From: Comamonas sp. JUb58
GTDB taxonomy: Bacteria > Pseudomonadota > Gammaproteobacteria > Burkholderiales > Burkholderiaceae_C
Assembly: GCF_004364775.1 (NCBI RefSeq)
Contig: NZ_SOAL01000008.1
Span: forward strand, 1-64,000
Direction: 5' to 3'
DNA: 64,000 bases
Within the stretch, counting starts at the first letter, position 1; each line of letters opens with the position of its first letter. The notes under the pieces are model-generated. The model did no database searches. It saw nothing but the letters and a program-made list of their open reading frames with translations, and was not told the origin of the DNA. This document shows positions 1 through 10,757 of the stretch, piece after piece. The position numbers and the translations under genes were made by a program.

Positions 1-291
1 CTCTCCTTAACTTGGGACAGAGGAAGAGAAATGGCCGGGCACAAACGGTTCACCCTGGCAACCGATATCCAGGTCTACTTCTGTGACCCGCAAAAACCCT
101 GGCAGAGAGGCTCTAACGAAAACACCAATGGATTGCTTCGCCAGTACCTGCCCAAAGGCATTGATCTGTCTGCATACTCACAGGACAGCTTGGACGCTAT
201 TGCCAGAGATCTCAATCAACGACCACGCAAAACTCTGGGATATCGAACCCCTGCTGAAATGTTCGATGCGTGTGTTGCGTCGATCAGTTGA
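1..291 (+). CDS. IS30-family transposase, C-terminal part (cut by window edge)
   Basis: The reading frame is open from the first base and ends at 291. It carries the IS30-type DDE signature: TWDRG and a following EMAxH near the start, then the block [12 protein letters not shown] with the last catalytic Glu, and the ending [15 protein letters not shown]. It would catalyse cut-and-paste transposition of an IS30-type element. Only about 96 C-terminal residues lie in the window. I could not place the right inverted repeat in the bases after 291. Confidence 0.85.
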   Translation, partial: LSLTWDRGREMAGHKRFTLATDIQVYFCDPQKPWQRGSNENTNGLLRQYLPKGIDLSAYSQDSLDAIARDLNQRPRKTLGYRTPAEMFDACVASIS

Positions 292-325
292 ATCCGCAGC
301 CAAGGCCAGCAGTTTAGGGCTGAAA

Positions 326-583
326 TCAATCTACTTGCACTGTCCCCACCTCAACCGCCAGATCTGCCCCTATCTCTTGAATTTCCATAGCATTGATTTC
401 GGGGCGGGGAAACGGACCGGCAGCCTGCGCAAGCTCTGGATGTTCCCTCTTTGCGAGTTCGCAAGCTTGCGCAAACGCAGCATTTGAGTCATCCGCCTCG
501 ATGAACCCACTCACTTCGAACGCCATCTCAGTGCCGTCGACGACAAAGCCCTCACCCTCACCATAGATCTCCCAGACTTTCAT
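326..583 (-). CDS. Small hypothetical acidic protein
   Basis: An 85-residue acidic protein beginning MKVWEIYGEGEG. The frame extends to a GTG at 610, but the ATG at 583 has a GGA about 8 bases upstream and is preferred. No membrane segment or known motif was seen. It lies between the IS30 remnant and other minus-strand orphan genes, so it probably belongs to the accessory patch. Function unknown. Confidence 0.45.
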   Translation of the reverse strand: MKVWEIYGEGEGFVVDGTEMAFEVSGFIEADDSNAAFAQACELAKREHPELAQAAGPFPRPEINAMEIQEIGADLAVEVGTVQVD

Positions 584-610
584 AAATTCGTCCGTTCGTT
601 GAATAACCAC

Positions 611-999
611 AATTGGCCTAACTGAGCGGCATCGGCGACCAATCAGTTTTTGCCGTAAGCCGCCATCCTAGCTTCGAATTGACCAGGCGCAACAGCAGCC
701 TCACTGCAGCCTCACGGGCCGGCGACAGGCTGGAGTGGGATGTTAGCCATGCGATGCCGGTAGCAACACCATTAGTCGCCAAAATAATGAATGAATTGAA
801 TTCACGATCTGGGATCTTCTCTAGTTTTGAATTCTTGTTTCACTTAGTTTTGAATTTTCAGATCCACGGAGTTTTGACGTTTGCGATTGAACAGCGACAG
901 CATTTGCAAAGATCCTAGCTACCAGCCCAGGAGGCCGAGCTCGTCCCGATAGCAGCTTGCGATCCGTAGCCTAAGTTCGCTGCCCTCGGAAGCTGACGG
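611..999. other. Stretch without a convincing gene
   Basis: Nearly 390 bases with no supported gene. A 79-codon plus-strand frame (679-918) begins with TTG and has no recognisable motif. The right half is AT-rich and holds a 12-base direct repeat, TAGTTTTGAATT, at 822-833 and 845-856. Confidence 0.4.
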
Positions 1000-1623
1000 T
1001 CAAATCATCAGCAGTTTCGACCAAGGAGAGCTTTTTATCTCCGAAATTGCTTCGCTTGCCCCATTCTTCCGGTAAACCGCAGCGATGGCGTCTTTCTCTA
1101 GATTTAATTGGGCCAATTCTTCGCCAATAGGCCACTCACGGAGGTGGATATGTTCGCCGGGGTAAGTTGGAAGCGTTGCTCTAATTGCCCTAATCAGCGA
1201 TTGATGTCCGTCCACTTCGGGATCTGCACAACCTTCAATTTCACGAAGCGCCAAATCAACCAACCATTGATTTTGAGGAACTCTATTCCTGGCTATTCTT
1301 AGGTAGTCGGCGAATGGCGTCATGGGGCGGAATGCAGCAAGAAAGGCCGCATAGACTACTCCTCCCCAACCAAAATTAGAGGTTAGGTCAGATATCAATT
1401 TTTCATTCAGGGCTGCGATGCCCTTGGAAACCGCATAGTGCATCTCCAGTGGTTCATACAGAACATCTGGGAACTGGCTCAAGACACTCCTCAATTCTTG
1501 TATATCGCGATGCATCCTTTGGAGCAGCCTGAGCGCATTGTCCTCACGCGCGATGAGCACACAAGGAATAGGCTCTAGCAAAGCCAAGACATCCGATTCA
1601 ACGTAAAACGAAACTGGCATCAT
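1000..1623 (-). CDS. Hypothetical protein, second gene of an orphan pair
   Basis: A 207-residue soluble protein if it starts at the ATG-ATG pair (1623/1620). A TTG at 1665 would add 14 residues. The start is uncertain because neither site has a strong ribosome-binding sequence. It follows the 1675-2040 gene closely, suggesting cotranscription. It has a helical N-terminal half and a hydrophobic stretch (GGVVYAAFLAAF) but no signal peptide. The size and setting, next to a YwqK-like gene and IS debris, resemble immunity-type orphan genes. That is inference; no family was recognised. Confidence 0.55.
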   Translation of the reverse strand: MMPVSFYVESDVLALLEPIPCVLIAREDNALRLLQRMHRDIQELRSVLSQFPDVLYEPLEMHYAVSKGIAALNEKLISDLTSNFGWGGVVYAAFLAAFRPMTPFADYLRIARNRVPQNQWLVDLALREIEGCADPEVDGHQSLIRAIRATLPTYPGEHIHLREWPIGEELAQLNLEKDAIAAVYRKNGASEAISEIKSSPWSKLLMI

Positions 1624-1674
1624 TTGGGATGAAGCGATAAATAGAAAGTCGGCGCATGGCCGCAATCGGCTCGG

Positions 1675-2040
1675 TCACTGGTGTCGATTTCCAAAGTATG
1701 TCCCCAACGTCGCCAACGGCGCACGGTTTCGGTCATAGATCTCGAACCAAACGTTGAAGCCCGCCAGCCTTAAAAGACTGTGAAGCTCACGCGCGAACTC
1801 GCAAACCATCTCTTCATCGCCTGCAATCGCCCCATTGAAAAGAAATTGACTATGGTGGTCACCGTACGCATGAAATGACGCGTCTGCAATCTCCATTCGA
1901 ATGCTTTCAGCGCCGTCGAAATTAGATACCGTGAGCCAAACTTCCGCATCACGAAAGCGCTGCAGGGTGGCCGCAAACTCCTTCATCCGGCCGCTGCAGT
2001 CAATGAGCCCATACACGTTATTGAGTTCTGGAATTTCCAT
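1675..2040 (-). CDS. Hypothetical protein, first gene of an orphan pair
   Basis: A 121-residue soluble acidic protein from an ATG at 2040. It has alternating hydrophobic strands (EVWLTVSNF, QFLFNGAI) and ends with a FNVWFEIYDRN segment, which suggests a small alpha/beta fold. There is no signal peptide or known motif. It is the promoter-proximal gene of a likely two-gene operon with the 1000-1623 gene. It could be an immunity or antitoxin-like protein, but no family was recognised. Confidence 0.55.
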   Translation of the reverse strand: MEIPELNNVYGLIDCSGRMKEFAATLQRFRDAEVWLTVSNFDGAESIRMEIADASFHAYGDHHSQFLFNGAIAGDEEMVCEFARELHSLLRLAGFNVWFEIYDRNRAPLATLGTYFGNRHQ

Positions 2041-2110
2041 GTCGATTCACCCGGCGAGTGTTTACGGATGGCTGCATGGACGTCCGCTAACGAACGACCG
2101 CATTTGGCCG

Positions 2111-2428
2111 TCAGCGCTCATGCTTGACTGATGGCTCTTCTACGCCGTCAGCACGCCAGAAGCGCCATGTCCCCACTTCCTCGCCATAGTGGTAGCTGCC
2201 CTCGGATGCTGGCTGGCCGTTCTCATGGAATTCGCGCCACAGGCCGTGTTCCACACCCTGGTCATAGCTGCCTTCGGAACTCACTACGCCGTTCTCGTGG
2301 TACGCCACAAACAAGCCGTGTCGCACCCATCGGCTTCCGTCTGGTGCCAGGAAACGGCTGTATCGGAACTTGGGCCTTCCTGAGGCATAGGGAATTTCGG
2401 CGATGTTCAGCTCAGCTTCTGTGGGCAT
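2111..2428 (-). CDS. YwqK/MORN-2-type repeat protein
   Basis: A 105-residue protein starting MPTEAELNIAEIP at an ATG at 2428; longer upstream frames look spurious. Three tandem MORN-2-like repeats follow the pattern G-x(n)-YHENGxxxxEGSYxxGxxxGxWxxF: RHGLFVAYHENG, EHGLWREFHENG and EVGTWRFWRADG. Such repeats occur in YwqK-family proteins, annotated as antitoxins or immunity proteins of polymorphic toxin systems. No partner toxin is visible, so it may be an orphan. About 290 bases between it and the response regulator hold nothing recognisable. Confidence 0.75.
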   Translation of the reverse strand: MPTEAELNIAEIPYASGRPKFRYSRFLAPDGSRWVRHGLFVAYHENGVVSSEGSYDQGVEHGLWREFHENGQPASEGSYHYGEEVGTWRFWRADGVEEPSVKHER

Positions 2429-2717
2429 AGCGAGGACTTCCACTGGGGATGGGTGATGCAATGTTGGCTCAACAACGAACCACCGTTGGTGGCTGTGAGC
2501 CGCCCATCCTACCCTCGAATGGACACCGTTTACCAACGGTGAGGGCCGCCAGCCACCCGACTGGCGCAGCCGCAAGCGCTCAGGTCGGTGAAGCCTTGTA
2601 GTCGCAGGCACTCCATGGGCATGCAGTCCGCCATGCCGCAGGATCCATCAGAACTGACCGATGAGCAGCTCGGATGCTGATACAGCCAACACCGATCTCA
2701 GGAGCGATCGCGATGCC

Positions 2718-3419
2718 TCAAGTGGCGGCATCCCCAATCTCCAGCCGATAACCCACACCATAGATCGACGGCACGGGGTCGTCGCCGCCACCGGCCTCAC
2801 TGAGCTTGCGGCGCAGATTGCGGACATGGCTGTCCACGGTGCGGTCGGTGATGATGCGGTGGTCGTCGTAGAGGTGGTTCATCAGGTGGTCGCGGGACCA
2901 GACCCTGCCGGGGGTCATGGCCAGAATGCGCAGCAGCCGGAACTCGATGGGCGTCAGGTCCAGCCACTGGCCATGCAGGGCAGCACGGTGGGCCTGTTCA
3001 TCGATCTGAATGGCGCTTGTGTGCTGCTGGGGCACGTACTTGTGGCGGCGCAGAACGGCCTTGATGCGAGCGACCACCTCGCGCGGACTGAAGGGCTTGC
3101 AGATGTAGTCGTCGGCGCCCACTTCCAGGCCCAACAGCCGGTCCACTTCTTCGACGCGGGCGGTGACCATGATGACGGGCACGGCGCTGATGGCGCGGAT
3201 ATCGCGGCACAGCGCAATGCCGTCGCGGTTGGGCAGCATCAGGTCCAGCAGCACCAGATCGGTATGGCGCTGCTGGAAGCTGTCCATCACCATCGCGCCG
3301 TCGGCAATCCACTGGCTGCTGTAGCCGGCGGCATGCAGGTAGTCGCAGACGACGCTGGCCAGGCGTGGTTCGTCCTCGACGACCAGCACATGCTCGCTGA
3401 TGGGGGGCGATGGGTTCAT
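2718..3419 (-). CDS. OmpR-family response regulator (BaeR/SmeR-like)
   Basis: A 233-residue response regulator. The receiver domain (about 8-120) has the acidic pair ED at 15-16, the phosphoacceptor D59 in LVLLDLMLP and the conserved K108 in CKPF. The C-terminal winged helix (about 135-230) ends in RTVDSHVRNLRRKL and YGVGYRLE. The start at 3419 was chosen because ATG overlaps the TGA of the upstream kinase by 4 bases, indicating translational coupling. The pair lies divergent from an RND efflux operon, so it probably controls that operon, as BaeSR and SmeSR do elsewhere. Confidence 0.92.
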   Translation of the reverse strand: MNPSPPISEHVLVVEDEPRLASVVCDYLHAAGYSSQWIADGAMVMDSFQQRHTDLVLLDLMLPNRDGIALCRDIRAISAVPVIMVTARVEEVDRLLGLEVGADDYICKPFSPREVVARIKAVLRRHKYVPQQHTSAIQIDEQAHRAALHGQWLDLTPIEFRLLRILAMTPGRVWSRDHLMNHLYDDHRIITDRTVDSHVRNLRRKLSEAGGGDDPVPSIYGVGYRLEIGDAAT

Positions 3420-4783
3420 GCGGCACCTCGGGGCAGTTCGATGGCGATGCGCAGTCCGCCAAGCGGGGAGGGCTCGGCATGGATGCTGCCGCCATGTGCG
3501 TCCACAATGTTGCCGCAGATCGCCAGGCCCAGGCCGCTGCCGCCGCTGGCGCGGTTGCGTGAGCCTTCGACGCGGTAAAAGCGCTCGAACAGCCGCGACA
3601 GCTGCGCATCGGGCACGCCAGGAGCCGAATCCTCGACGCATACCTGCACCCGATCGCCCAGCAGTTGCGAGCGCAGCACGACCGAGCCTCCGGCCTGGGT
3701 GTAGCGCAAGGAGTTCTCCAGCAGATTGGAAAACAGCTGCTGCAGGCGCCGCTCGTCGCCCTGGATCACCAGGTCCGCCTGTGCGGGCTCAAAGGCCAGC
3801 GTCAGCCCGGCATGGTCAAAGCGCGTGCGCAGATGGGCCGCGGCCTGCTCCAGCAGCGGGTTCAAGGACAGCGCCGTCAGCCGGTAAGTGAGGGCGCCCG
3901 ATTGGGTCATGGCCAGGTCGTGCAGGTCGTCGATGAGCTTGCCCAGGCGGCGCACCTCGTCTTGCAGCGGCTCCAGGGTAGCCTTGGTCATCGGGCGGAT
4001 GCCGTCCTGCATGGCCTCAATCTCGGCGCGCAGCACGGCCAGAGGGGTGCGCAGCTCGTGGGAGATATCGGCCATAAAGCTGCGGCGGTTCTCCTCGGTG
4101 CTCTCCAGCGCAGCGGCCAGGCGGTTCACATCCAGCGCCAGGCGGCCCAGCTCGTCATTGCCCGCAGTCTTGAGCCGCTCGCGGTAATCGCCCGCCGCCA
4201 GCCGGTGGATGCTGCGGGTGACATCGCGCATGCGCCGCAGCATGGCCCCCGAGACCAGCCAGGCCAGCGCGGCGGCCACGGTCACGCTGGCCAGGCCATT
4301 GACCCAGCGTGCGCGCAGCTGGGCCTCATAAAAACGCACGTCGCCCGCGTCGATCACCCGCTGAAAAGGCACCATCACCAGCGATCCCACCGTCTGCCCA
4401 TCCACGGCGACGGGCATGCGTATCGCATCGCTGCCGGCATTGGGATTGCCCATCACCAGCTGGTTGTGCAGGTCCAGCAGCGCAAAGCGCAGCACGGCGC
4501 CGGTTTGGTCGGAAATGGGAGGCGCGCTCTGGGGGCTGAGGGGGCGCATGAAGGAGAACCAGACCTCGGGCCGGCCGCGCACAAAATCCCAGGAGCCATG
4601 GGCCTTGTAGGCGTCCTCGATGGTGGGCAGCACCTCGCGCATGCGCTCCACGCCCTGGTCGTTGAGGTAGCCCATAAAGTCGCGCTCAAAGCTGATGCGG
4701 CTGGCGATGCCGTTGACGGTGAGCACCGCCGCACAGGCGGCAAGGATGGCGATGAACAGTTTGGCGGAGATGCCGAGCTTCAT
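3416..4783 (-). CDS. Membrane sensor histidine kinase (BaeS/SmeS-like)
   Basis: A 455-residue kinase starting MKLGISAKLF. A first membrane helix (about 5-25) precedes a periplasmic sensor region (about 26-160), then a second helix (LASVTVAAALAWLVSGAML) and a HAMP linker. Next come the H-box (MADISHELRTPLAVLRAE, with the phosphorylated His), the N-box (LFSNLLENSLRYT), a G1 box (VEDSAPGVP) and a G2 box (SGGSGLGLAI). It would sense envelope stress or drugs and phosphorylate the regulator encoded just downstream. The first 50 codons of the longer frame look untranslated. Confidence 0.92.
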   Translation of the reverse strand: MKLGISAKLFIAILAACAAVLTVNGIASRISFERDFMGYLNDQGVERMREVLPTIEDAYKAHGSWDFVRGRPEVWFSFMRPLSPQSAPPISDQTGAVLRFALLDLHNQLVMGNPNAGSDAIRMPVAVDGQTVGSLVMVPFQRVIDAGDVRFYEAQLRARWVNGLASVTVAAALAWLVSGAMLRRMRDVTRSIHRLAAGDYRERLKTAGNDELGRLALDVNRLAAALESTEENRRSFMADISHELRTPLAVLRAEIEAMQDGIRPMTKATLEPLQDEVRRLGKLIDDLHDLAMTQSGALTYRLTALSLNPLLEQAAAHLRTRFDHAGLTLAFEPAQADLVIQGDERRLQQLFSNLLENSLRYTQAGGSVVLRSQLLGDRVQVCVEDSAPGVPDAQLSRLFERFYRVEGSRNRASGGSGLGLAICGNIVDAHGGSIHAEPSPLGGLRIAIELPRGAA

Positions 4784-4947
4784 GAAGACCGTTGGGTAAA
4801 AGAGGGACGGAAAAATGCAGGCGATGGCCGTATTGGGCCGCAGTCCTGCCCCAAGCACAAGCGGTATCCCCATGGGGCTGGAGATCTTCGGATTTCCTGC
4901 ACATTTGATTTTTAGCATGCCCTTCCATCGCACCTATCTGGAGCCGC
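4784..4947. promoter_or_regulatory. Divergent promoter region, kinase gene / efflux operon
   Basis: A 164-base gap between the starts of the divergent sensor kinase and efflux adaptor genes. It must hold both promoters and is the natural place for binding by the response regulator. I could not point to a clear operator repeat. Confidence 0.5.
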
Positions 4948-6126
4948 ATGCTGAACCGATCCTTCTCTTCTCTCACTTTGCCCAGCCGCTGCTGCCTGCT
5001 GCTGGGGGCCCTGGCGCTGAGCGCCTGCCGCAGCGATGCACCGCTGCCCCCATCCACACCCACGGTCGGTGTGCAGGCGGTGACCACGCAGCGGCTGGAT
5101 ATGCAGCAGTCGCTGCCGGGCCGCACCGTTGCCTACATGGTCTCCGATGTGCGGCCCCAGGTGGGCGGCATCATCCGCAAGCGCCTGTTTACCGAAGGCC
5201 AGAATGTGAAGGCCGGCCAGGCGCTGTACGAGATCGACCCGCGCTTCTACCAGGCCGCCTATGACAACGCGGCCGCCACCCTGGCCCAGGCGGAGGCCAG
5301 CGTGCTCTCGGCCAAGCCCAAGGCGCAGCGCTACAAGGAGCTGCAGCAGATCGATGCCATCAGCGAGCAGGACAGCGACGATGCGCTGGCCACCTTGCGC
5401 CAGGCGGAAGCCGCTGTGCTGGCCGCCAAGGCATCGCTGCAGACGGCGCGCATCAACCTGGATTACACCCGCATCACGGCCCCGATTGCCGGGCGCATTG
5501 CGACCTCCAGCTACACCCCGGGGGCCTTGGTCACTGCCAACCAGGAGACCGCGCTCACCACCATCCAGCAGCTCGACCCCATCTATGTGGACGTGGCGCA
5601 AACCAGCGCCCAGCTGCTGGCACTGCGCAAGCAGATGGACAGCGGCGCGCTCAAGGCCGTGAATGGCAAGACGCAGGTGCAGATCGTGCTGGAGGATGGC
5701 AGCACCTATGCGCATCCGGGCACTCTGGAGTTTGTTGGCACATCGGTGGGCACCGGTACCGGCAATATCACCTTGCGCGCGGTGGTGCCCAACCCCAGCG
5801 GCCTGCTGCTGCCCGGTGCCTATGTGCGGGCCGTGCTGCCCATGGCGGTGAATGAGCATGCCATCCTGGTATCGCAGTCGGTCGTGAGCCGCAACACCCG
5901 GGGCGAGGCCGTCGTCAAGCTGGTGGGCAGCGACGACAAGGTGAGCGAGCGCGTGGTGCAGGCGGGCGATGCAATCAAGGACCAGTGGGTCATCACCGAT
6001 GGGCTGCAGGCGGGTGAGCGCCTGGTGGTCGAAGGCGGCAGCAAGGTGGCTGCGGGTGACGTGGTGCAGGTGCGGGCGGTGCAAGCGCAGGCTGCTGGCC
6101 ATTCGGCTTCTACGTCGCAACGCTGA
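4948..6126 (+). CDS. RND efflux periplasmic adaptor (AcrA/MexA type)
   Basis: A 392-residue membrane fusion protein that would link the inner-membrane pump to the outer-membrane channel. It begins with a lipoprotein signal ending in the lipobox LSAC. The lipoyl half-motifs (VRPQVGGIIRKRLFTEGQNVKAG and LDYTRITAPIAGRIA) surround a coiled-coil hairpin. A beta-barrel and the membrane-proximal domain (GLQAGERLVVEGG) follow. It is the first gene of a three-gene operon, with only 9 bases before the pump gene. Confidence 0.95.
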   Translation: MLNRSFSSLTLPSRCCLLLGALALSACRSDAPLPPSTPTVGVQAVTTQRLDMQQSLPGRTVAYMVSDVRPQVGGIIRKRLFTEGQNVKAGQALYEIDPRFYQAAYDNAAATLAQAEASVLSAKPKAQRYKELQQIDAISEQDSDDALATLRQAEAAVLAAKASLQTARINLDYTRITAPIAGRIATSSYTPGALVTANQETALTTIQQLDPIYVDVAQTSAQLLALRKQMDSGALKAVNGKTQVQIVLEDGSTYAHPGTLEFVGTSVGTGTGNITLRAVVPNPSGLLLPGAYVRAVLPMAVNEHAILVSQSVVSRNTRGEAVVKLVGSDDKVSERVVQAGDAIKDQWVITDGLQAGERLVVEGGSKVAAGDVVQVRAVQAQAAGHSASTSQR

Positions 6127-6135
6127 GGTCCAAGC

Positions 6136-9100
6136 ATGGCACGTTTTTTCATTGACCGGCCCATCTTCGCCTGGGTCATCGCCATCGTCATCACGCTCGC
6201 GGGCGCGTTGGCCGTCTTCACGCTGCCGGTGGAGCAGTATCCGGATATCGCGCCACCCAGCGTGTCCATCCGCGCCACCTACACCGGGGCTTCGGCAGAG
6301 ACCACCGAAAACTCGGTTACTCAGGTGATCGAGCAGAACATGACCGGCCTGGACAACCTGCTGTACATGTCGTCCAGCAGTACCTCTTCGGGCAGTGCCC
6401 AGGTCACCTTGACCTTTGCCTCCGGCACCGATCCCGATACCGCCCAGGTGCAGGTGCAGAACAAGCTGCAGCAGGCGCAATCGATGCTGCCTGAGGCGGT
6501 GCAGAGCACCGGCGTGACGGTGACCAAGGCCTCGGGCAATATCTTTCTAGTGCTGGCTTTCACGTCCAACGATGGCAGCCTGGATGCCACCGATATCGCC
6601 GACTACATGGTCTCAACCCTGCAGGACCCGATCAGCCGGGTCTCGGGCGTGGGCAATGTGCAGGTCATGGGCTCGGAGTATTCGATGCGCATCTGGCTGG
6701 ATCCGGACAAGCTGCGCACCTATTCGCTGATGCCCTCTGACATCACGGCGGCGATCAGCGCGCAGAACTCCGACGTCTCGTCGGGCTCGCTGGGTGCGTT
6801 GCCCTCGGTGCAGGGCCAGCGCCTCAGCGCCACGGTCAATTCGCGCAGCCGCCTCAAGACGGTGGATGAGTTCAAGGCCATCGTCGTCAAATCCGAAACC
6901 TCGGGTGCCGTCATCCGCCTCTCGGATGTGGCCCGGGTCGAGCTGGGCAGCAAGTCCTATTCCGCCGTCAGCAAATTCAACGGCAAGGCCGCCGCCGGCA
7001 TGGGTATCGAGCTGGCATCCGGGGCCAATGCGCTGGATGTGTCGAAAGCGCTGGAGACCAAGCTTCAGGAGCTGTCGCCGTTCTTCCCCAGCGGGCTGAG
7101 CTACCACGTGGCCTACAGCACCACGCCCTTTGTGAAGATCTCCATCGAGGAGGTGGTCAAGACGCTGCTGGAGGCCGTGGTGCTGGTGGTGGGCATCATG
7201 TACCTGTTCCTGCAGAACTGGCGCGTGACCCTGATCCCGGCCATTGCCGTACCGGTGGTGCTGATGGGCACCTTTGGCGTGCTGGCGCTGCTGGGCTATT
7301 CGATCAATACCTTGTCAATGTTTGCGATGGTGCTGGCCATTGGCCTCCTGGTGGACGACGCGATCGTCGTGGTGGAAAACGTCGAGCGCCTGATGAGCGA
7401 AGAGGGCCTGTCGCCCTATGACGCCACGCGCAAATCCATGGGCCAGATCACCGGCGCCCTGGTAGGTATTGCGCTGGTGCTGACGGCGGTGTTCCTGCCG
7501 ATGGCCTTCTTTGGCGGCTCCACCGGCGCCATCTACCGCCAGTTCTCGGTCACCATCGCCTCGGCCATGCTGCTGTCGGTCGTGGTCGCGATGACCTTGA
7601 CGCCAGCGCTGTGCGCATCGATGTTGCAGCCGATAGCGCAGGGCGGCCATGCCAGTGGGCGGGGCCCCCTGGGACGCTTCTTTGCCTGGTTCAACCGCCG
7701 ATTCGACCGGCTGACGCAGCGCTACCATGGCGGCGTCCACCAAGTGGCGCGCCACCGCAAGCTGGGCCTGCTGGGCTATGCGGTGATTCTTTGCGCGATG
7801 GGCTTGCTGTTCTGGAAGCTGCCCACCTCCTTCTTGCCCGAGGAAGACCAGGGCATGCTGATGGTGCAGGTCAAGCTGCCCTCTGGCGCGACGCAGGAGC
7901 AAACGCTCAGCGTCATGGACCAGCTGTCGGACTATGTGCGCCAGCAGCCCGAGGTGGATTCGCTGATGGCCGTGGCCGGCTTCAGCACCGGCGGCAGCGG
8001 GCAGAACTCGGGCATGGGCTTTGTGCGGCTCAAGGACTGGGGCGAGCGCAAGGCGAACGCTGCCGCCATTGGCATGCGCATCACCCGCGAGATGTCGCAG
8101 AAATTCCATGACGCGCAGATCTTTGCGATGGCACCATCCGGCATTCCCGGCCTGGGGCAGAGCGCCGGCTTCAGCCTGGAGCTGCAGGACCTGGGCGGTG
8201 CCGGCCATGAGGCCCTGGTGGCCGCACGCCAGCAGCTGTTGGCACTGGCCGCCCAAAGCGACAAGCTGACAGCAGTGCGCTATGCCAGCCTGGAAGATGC
8301 GCCCAGCTTCGATCTCAAGATCGACGATGCCAAGGCCGGCGCGCTAGGCCTGAGCCAGAGCGACATCAACAGCACGCTGTCCACGGCGCTGGGCAGCACC
8401 TATGTGAATGACTTTGTCAGCCGGGGGCGGATCAAGAAGGTCTATGTGCAGGGCGAGGCCGACGCACGCATGCTGCCGCAGGATATTGGCCGCTGGACCG
8501 TGCGCAATGCCGACAAGGAGATGGTGCCGTTCTCGGCCTTCTCCACCACCGGCTGGAGCTATGCGCCTGCATCGCTGGCACGCTTCAATGGCTCGGCATC
8601 GATGCAGATCAGCGGCCAGGCGGCTGAGGGCGTGAGCTCGGGCGCAGCCATGCATGAAATGGCCCGCCTGGTGCAGCAACTGCCCACCGGCATTGGCTAT
8701 GCCTGGTCCGGCCTGTCCTACCAGGAGCAGCAATCGGGTGCACAGGCGCCGTTGCTCTATGCGGTATCGCTGCTCTTTGTGTTCCTGTGCCTGGCCGCGC
8801 TGTATGAGAGCTGGTCCATCCCGTTCTCGGTGATGCTGGCCGTGCCCATTGGCGTCGTCGGCGCGCTGATGTTCACCTCCTTGCGCAGCCTCAGCAACGA
8901 CGTGTACTTCCAGGTCGGCTTGCTGGCCACGATTGGTCTGGCTGCCAAGAACGGCATCCTGATCGTCGAGTTCGCCAAGGAGCTGGAGGAACAAGGCCGA
9001 TCCCTGCTCGACGCCACGCTCGAAGCGGCCCGGCAGCGCCTGCGCCCCATCTTGATGACCTCGCTGGCCTTCATGCTGGGCGTGCTGCCCCTGGTGGTCA

Positions 9101-9282
9101 GCAGCGGTGCCGGCTCGGGCGGGCGGCATTCGCTGGGCACCGGTGTGCTGGGCGGCACCTTGGCCTCCACCGTGCTGGGCATCTTCTTTGTGCCGCTGTT
9201 CTACATCCTGGTGCGCAGCATCTTCCGCAACCCACCGCGCCGCCAAGCGGCTGCGCCAACCACCACCGAGGTAACGCCATGA
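6136..9282 (+). CDS. RND multidrug efflux pump, HAE-1 family (AcrB/MexB type)
   Basis: A 1048-residue proton-driven trimeric inner-membrane pump of standard length. It starts [17 protein letters not shown], the usual first helix. The proton-relay aspartate pair is in [18 protein letters not shown] and the relay lysine in [16 protein letters not shown]. Two large periplasmic loops and twelve membrane helices fit the family. Substrates probably include hydrophobic drugs, dyes or detergents, but cannot be read from sequence. It overlaps the outer-membrane gene by 4 bases. Confidence 0.96.
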   Translation: MARFFIDRPIFAWVIAIVITLAGALAVFTLPVEQYPDIAPPSVSIRATYTGASAETTENSVTQVIEQNMTGLDNLLYMSSSSTSSGSAQVTLTFASGTDPDTAQVQVQNKLQQAQSMLPEAVQSTGVTVTKASGNIFLVLAFTSNDGSLDATDIADYMVSTLQDPISRVSGVGNVQVMGSEYSMRIWLDPDKLRTYSLMPSDITAAISAQNSDVSSGSLGALPSVQGQRLSATVNSRSRLKTVDEFKAIVVKSETSGAVIRLSDVARVELGSKSYSAVSKFNGKAAAGMGIELASGANALDVSKALETKLQELSPFFPSGLSYHVAYSTTPFVKISIEEVVKTLLEAVVLVVGIMYLFLQNWRVTLIPAIAVPVVLMGTFGVLALLGYSINTLSMFAMVLAIGLLVDDAIVVVENVERLMSEEGLSPYDATRKSMGQITGALVGIALVLTAVFLPMAFFGGSTGAIYRQFSVTIASAMLLSVVVAMTLTPALCASMLQPIAQGGHASGRGPLGRFFAWFNRRFDRLTQRYHGGVHQVARHRKLGLLGYAVILCAMGLLFWKLPTSFLPEEDQGMLMVQVKLPSGATQEQTLSVMDQLSDYVRQQPEVDSLMAVAGFSTGGSGQNSGMGFVRLKDWGERKANAAAIGMRITREMSQKFHDAQIFAMAPSGIPGLGQSAGFSLELQDLGGAGHEALVAARQQLLALAAQSDKLTAVRYASLEDAPSFDLKIDDAKAGALGLSQSDINSTLSTALGSTYVNDFVSRGRIKKVYVQGEADARMLPQDIGRWTVRNADKEMVPFSAFSTTGWSYAPASLARFNGSASMQISGQAAEGVSSGAAMHEMARLVQQLPTGIGYAWSGLSYQEQQSGAQAPLLYAVSLLFVFLCLAALYESWSIPFSVMLAVPIGVVGALMFTSLRSLSNDVYFQVGLLATIGLAAKNGILIVEFAKELEEQGRSLLDATLEAARQRLRPILMTSLAFMLGVLPLVVSSGAGSGGRHSLGTGVLGGTLASTVLGIFFVPLFYILVRSIFRNPPRRQAAAPTTTEVTP

Positions 9283-10757
9283 CCGCCGCAATGCAGCGCC
9301 GCTTTCTCTCACCCACCTGGGTCAGCCCGTTGGTGGCCGCCATCGCGCTAGCGCTGGGTGGCTGCGCCAGCATGGCGCCAGACTATGTGCGCCCCGCGTC
9401 GCCCGTTGCGGCACATTTTGGCAATGCCGCCGTGGCGGCAGACCAGGCCGATGCCAGCAACGCCACGCCGCCGCTGGCCTGGCGCAGCGTTTACCTGGAT
9501 GCACGGCTGCAGCAGGTCATCGCGATGGCGCTGGACAACAACCGCGATCTGCGCGTGGCCTTGCTCAATATTGAAAAAGCCAGGGCCCAGTACCGCATTC
9601 AGCAGGCCGACCTGTTGCCCACGGTGCAGGCCAGTGCCAGCCAGACCACCGCGCGCACAGGCACGTCTGCCAGCGGCAGCGGGCAATCCCAGCTAAGCCG
9701 CAGCGCCAGCGCGCAGCTGGGCTTCAGCAGCTGGGAGCTGGACCTGTTTGGCCGCATCCGCAGCCTCAGCGATGCCGCACTGGCCAGCTACCTGGCCACC
9801 GCGCAGACCCAGCGCAGCACACGCATGAGCCTGGTCGCTGAAGTGGCAACGGACTGGCTCACGGTGGCCGCCTACCAGGAGCGGCTGGCACTGGCCCAGC
9901 AAACCTTGCAAAGCCAGCGCGAGACCTTGCGGCTGACCGAGCGCAAGCACCAGCATGGCGTGGCCTCCGGCATCGATGTGCGCCAGGTACAGGCCAGTGT
10001 GGAGACCGCCCGCGCCGATGTGGCCAGCTACACCGCAGCCCTGGCCCAGGCCAGGAATGCGCTCGACCTGGTGGTGGGCGCCGCCGTTGCCGATCCCTTG
10101 CTGCCGGCTGCACCAGGGGCCAGCAATACGGATGCGCTGGCCTTGTCGCCGATTGCCGCCGAATTGCCATCCAGCGTCTTGCTGCAGCGCCCTGATGTGC
10201 TGTATGCAGAGCAAACGCTGCAGGCCGCCAATGCCAATATCGGCGCCGCCCGTGCGGCCTTGTTTCCCAGCATCTCGCTGACCGCGTCGGCGGGCAGCAG
10301 CAGTGATGCGCTGTCCGGCCTGTTTGGCGCCGGCTCCCGTACCTGGTCCTTCATACCCAGCATCACCGTGCCGCTGTTCAATGCCGGCTCGCTGCAGGCA
10401 TCGCTGGATGTGGCCCAGATCCAGAAGGACGTCACCATCGCGCAGTACGAACTGGCGATCCAGACCGCCTTCAAGGAAACGGCCGATGCCCTGGTGGCCC
10501 GCGACCACATCGGCGAACAGCTCGATGCCCAGGCCGCCCTGGTGAACGCCACCCAACAGAGCTACCAGCTGGCCGAGGCCCGCTACCGCAAGGGCGTCAG
10601 CAGCTACCTGGAGGCGCTGGACTCTCAGCGCTCGCTCTACAGCGCCCAGCAGAACCTGATCAGCCTGCGGCTGCAGGAGGCCGTCAACCGGGTCACGCTC
10701 TACAAGGTGCTGGGTGGCGGGGCGGATGCCAACGGCGAGGTGGAGGGTCAGGGCTGA
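9279..10757 (+). CDS. Outer-membrane efflux lipoprotein (NodT/OprM type)
   Basis: A 492-residue TolC-like channel protein with a lipoprotein signal (lipobox LGGC) and two repeated outer-membrane efflux domains. Family marks include PDYVRP after the lipobox, the inner turn [33 protein letters not shown], and [19 protein letters not shown] near the end. Its ATG overlaps the TGA of the pump gene by 4 bases. It completes a tripartite efflux system. No clear terminator was seen after it. Confidence 0.95.
   Translation: MTAAMQRRFLSPTWVSPLVAAIALALGGCASMAPDYVRPASPVAAHFGNAAVAADQADASNATPPLAWRSVYLDARLQQVIAMALDNNRDLRVALLNIEKARAQYRIQQADLLPTVQASASQTTARTGTSASGSGQSQLSRSASAQLGFSSWELDLFGRIRSLSDAALASYLATAQTQRSTRMSLVAEVATDWLTVAAYQERLALAQQTLQSQRETLRLTERKHQHGVASGIDVRQVQASVETARADVASYTAALAQARNALDLVVGAAVADPLLPAAPGASNTDALALSPIAAELPSSVLLQRPDVLYAEQTLQAANANIGAARAALFPSISLTASAGSSSDALSGLFGAGSRTWSFIPSITVPLFNAGSLQASLDVAQIQKDVTIAQYELAIQTAFKETADALVARDHIGEQLDAQAALVNATQQSYQLAEARYRKGVSSYLEALDSQRSLYSAQQNLISLRLQEAVNRVTLYKVLGGGADANGEVEGQG

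Noticed and set aside
679..918. A 79-codon frame after the IS30 remnant
   Set aside because: TTG start, no motif, low-complexity AT-rich second half.
3665..4915. A 416-codon plus-strand frame opposite the sensor kinase
   Set aside because: Opposes an unmistakable histidine kinase with H-, N- and G-boxes; the composition is of shadow type.
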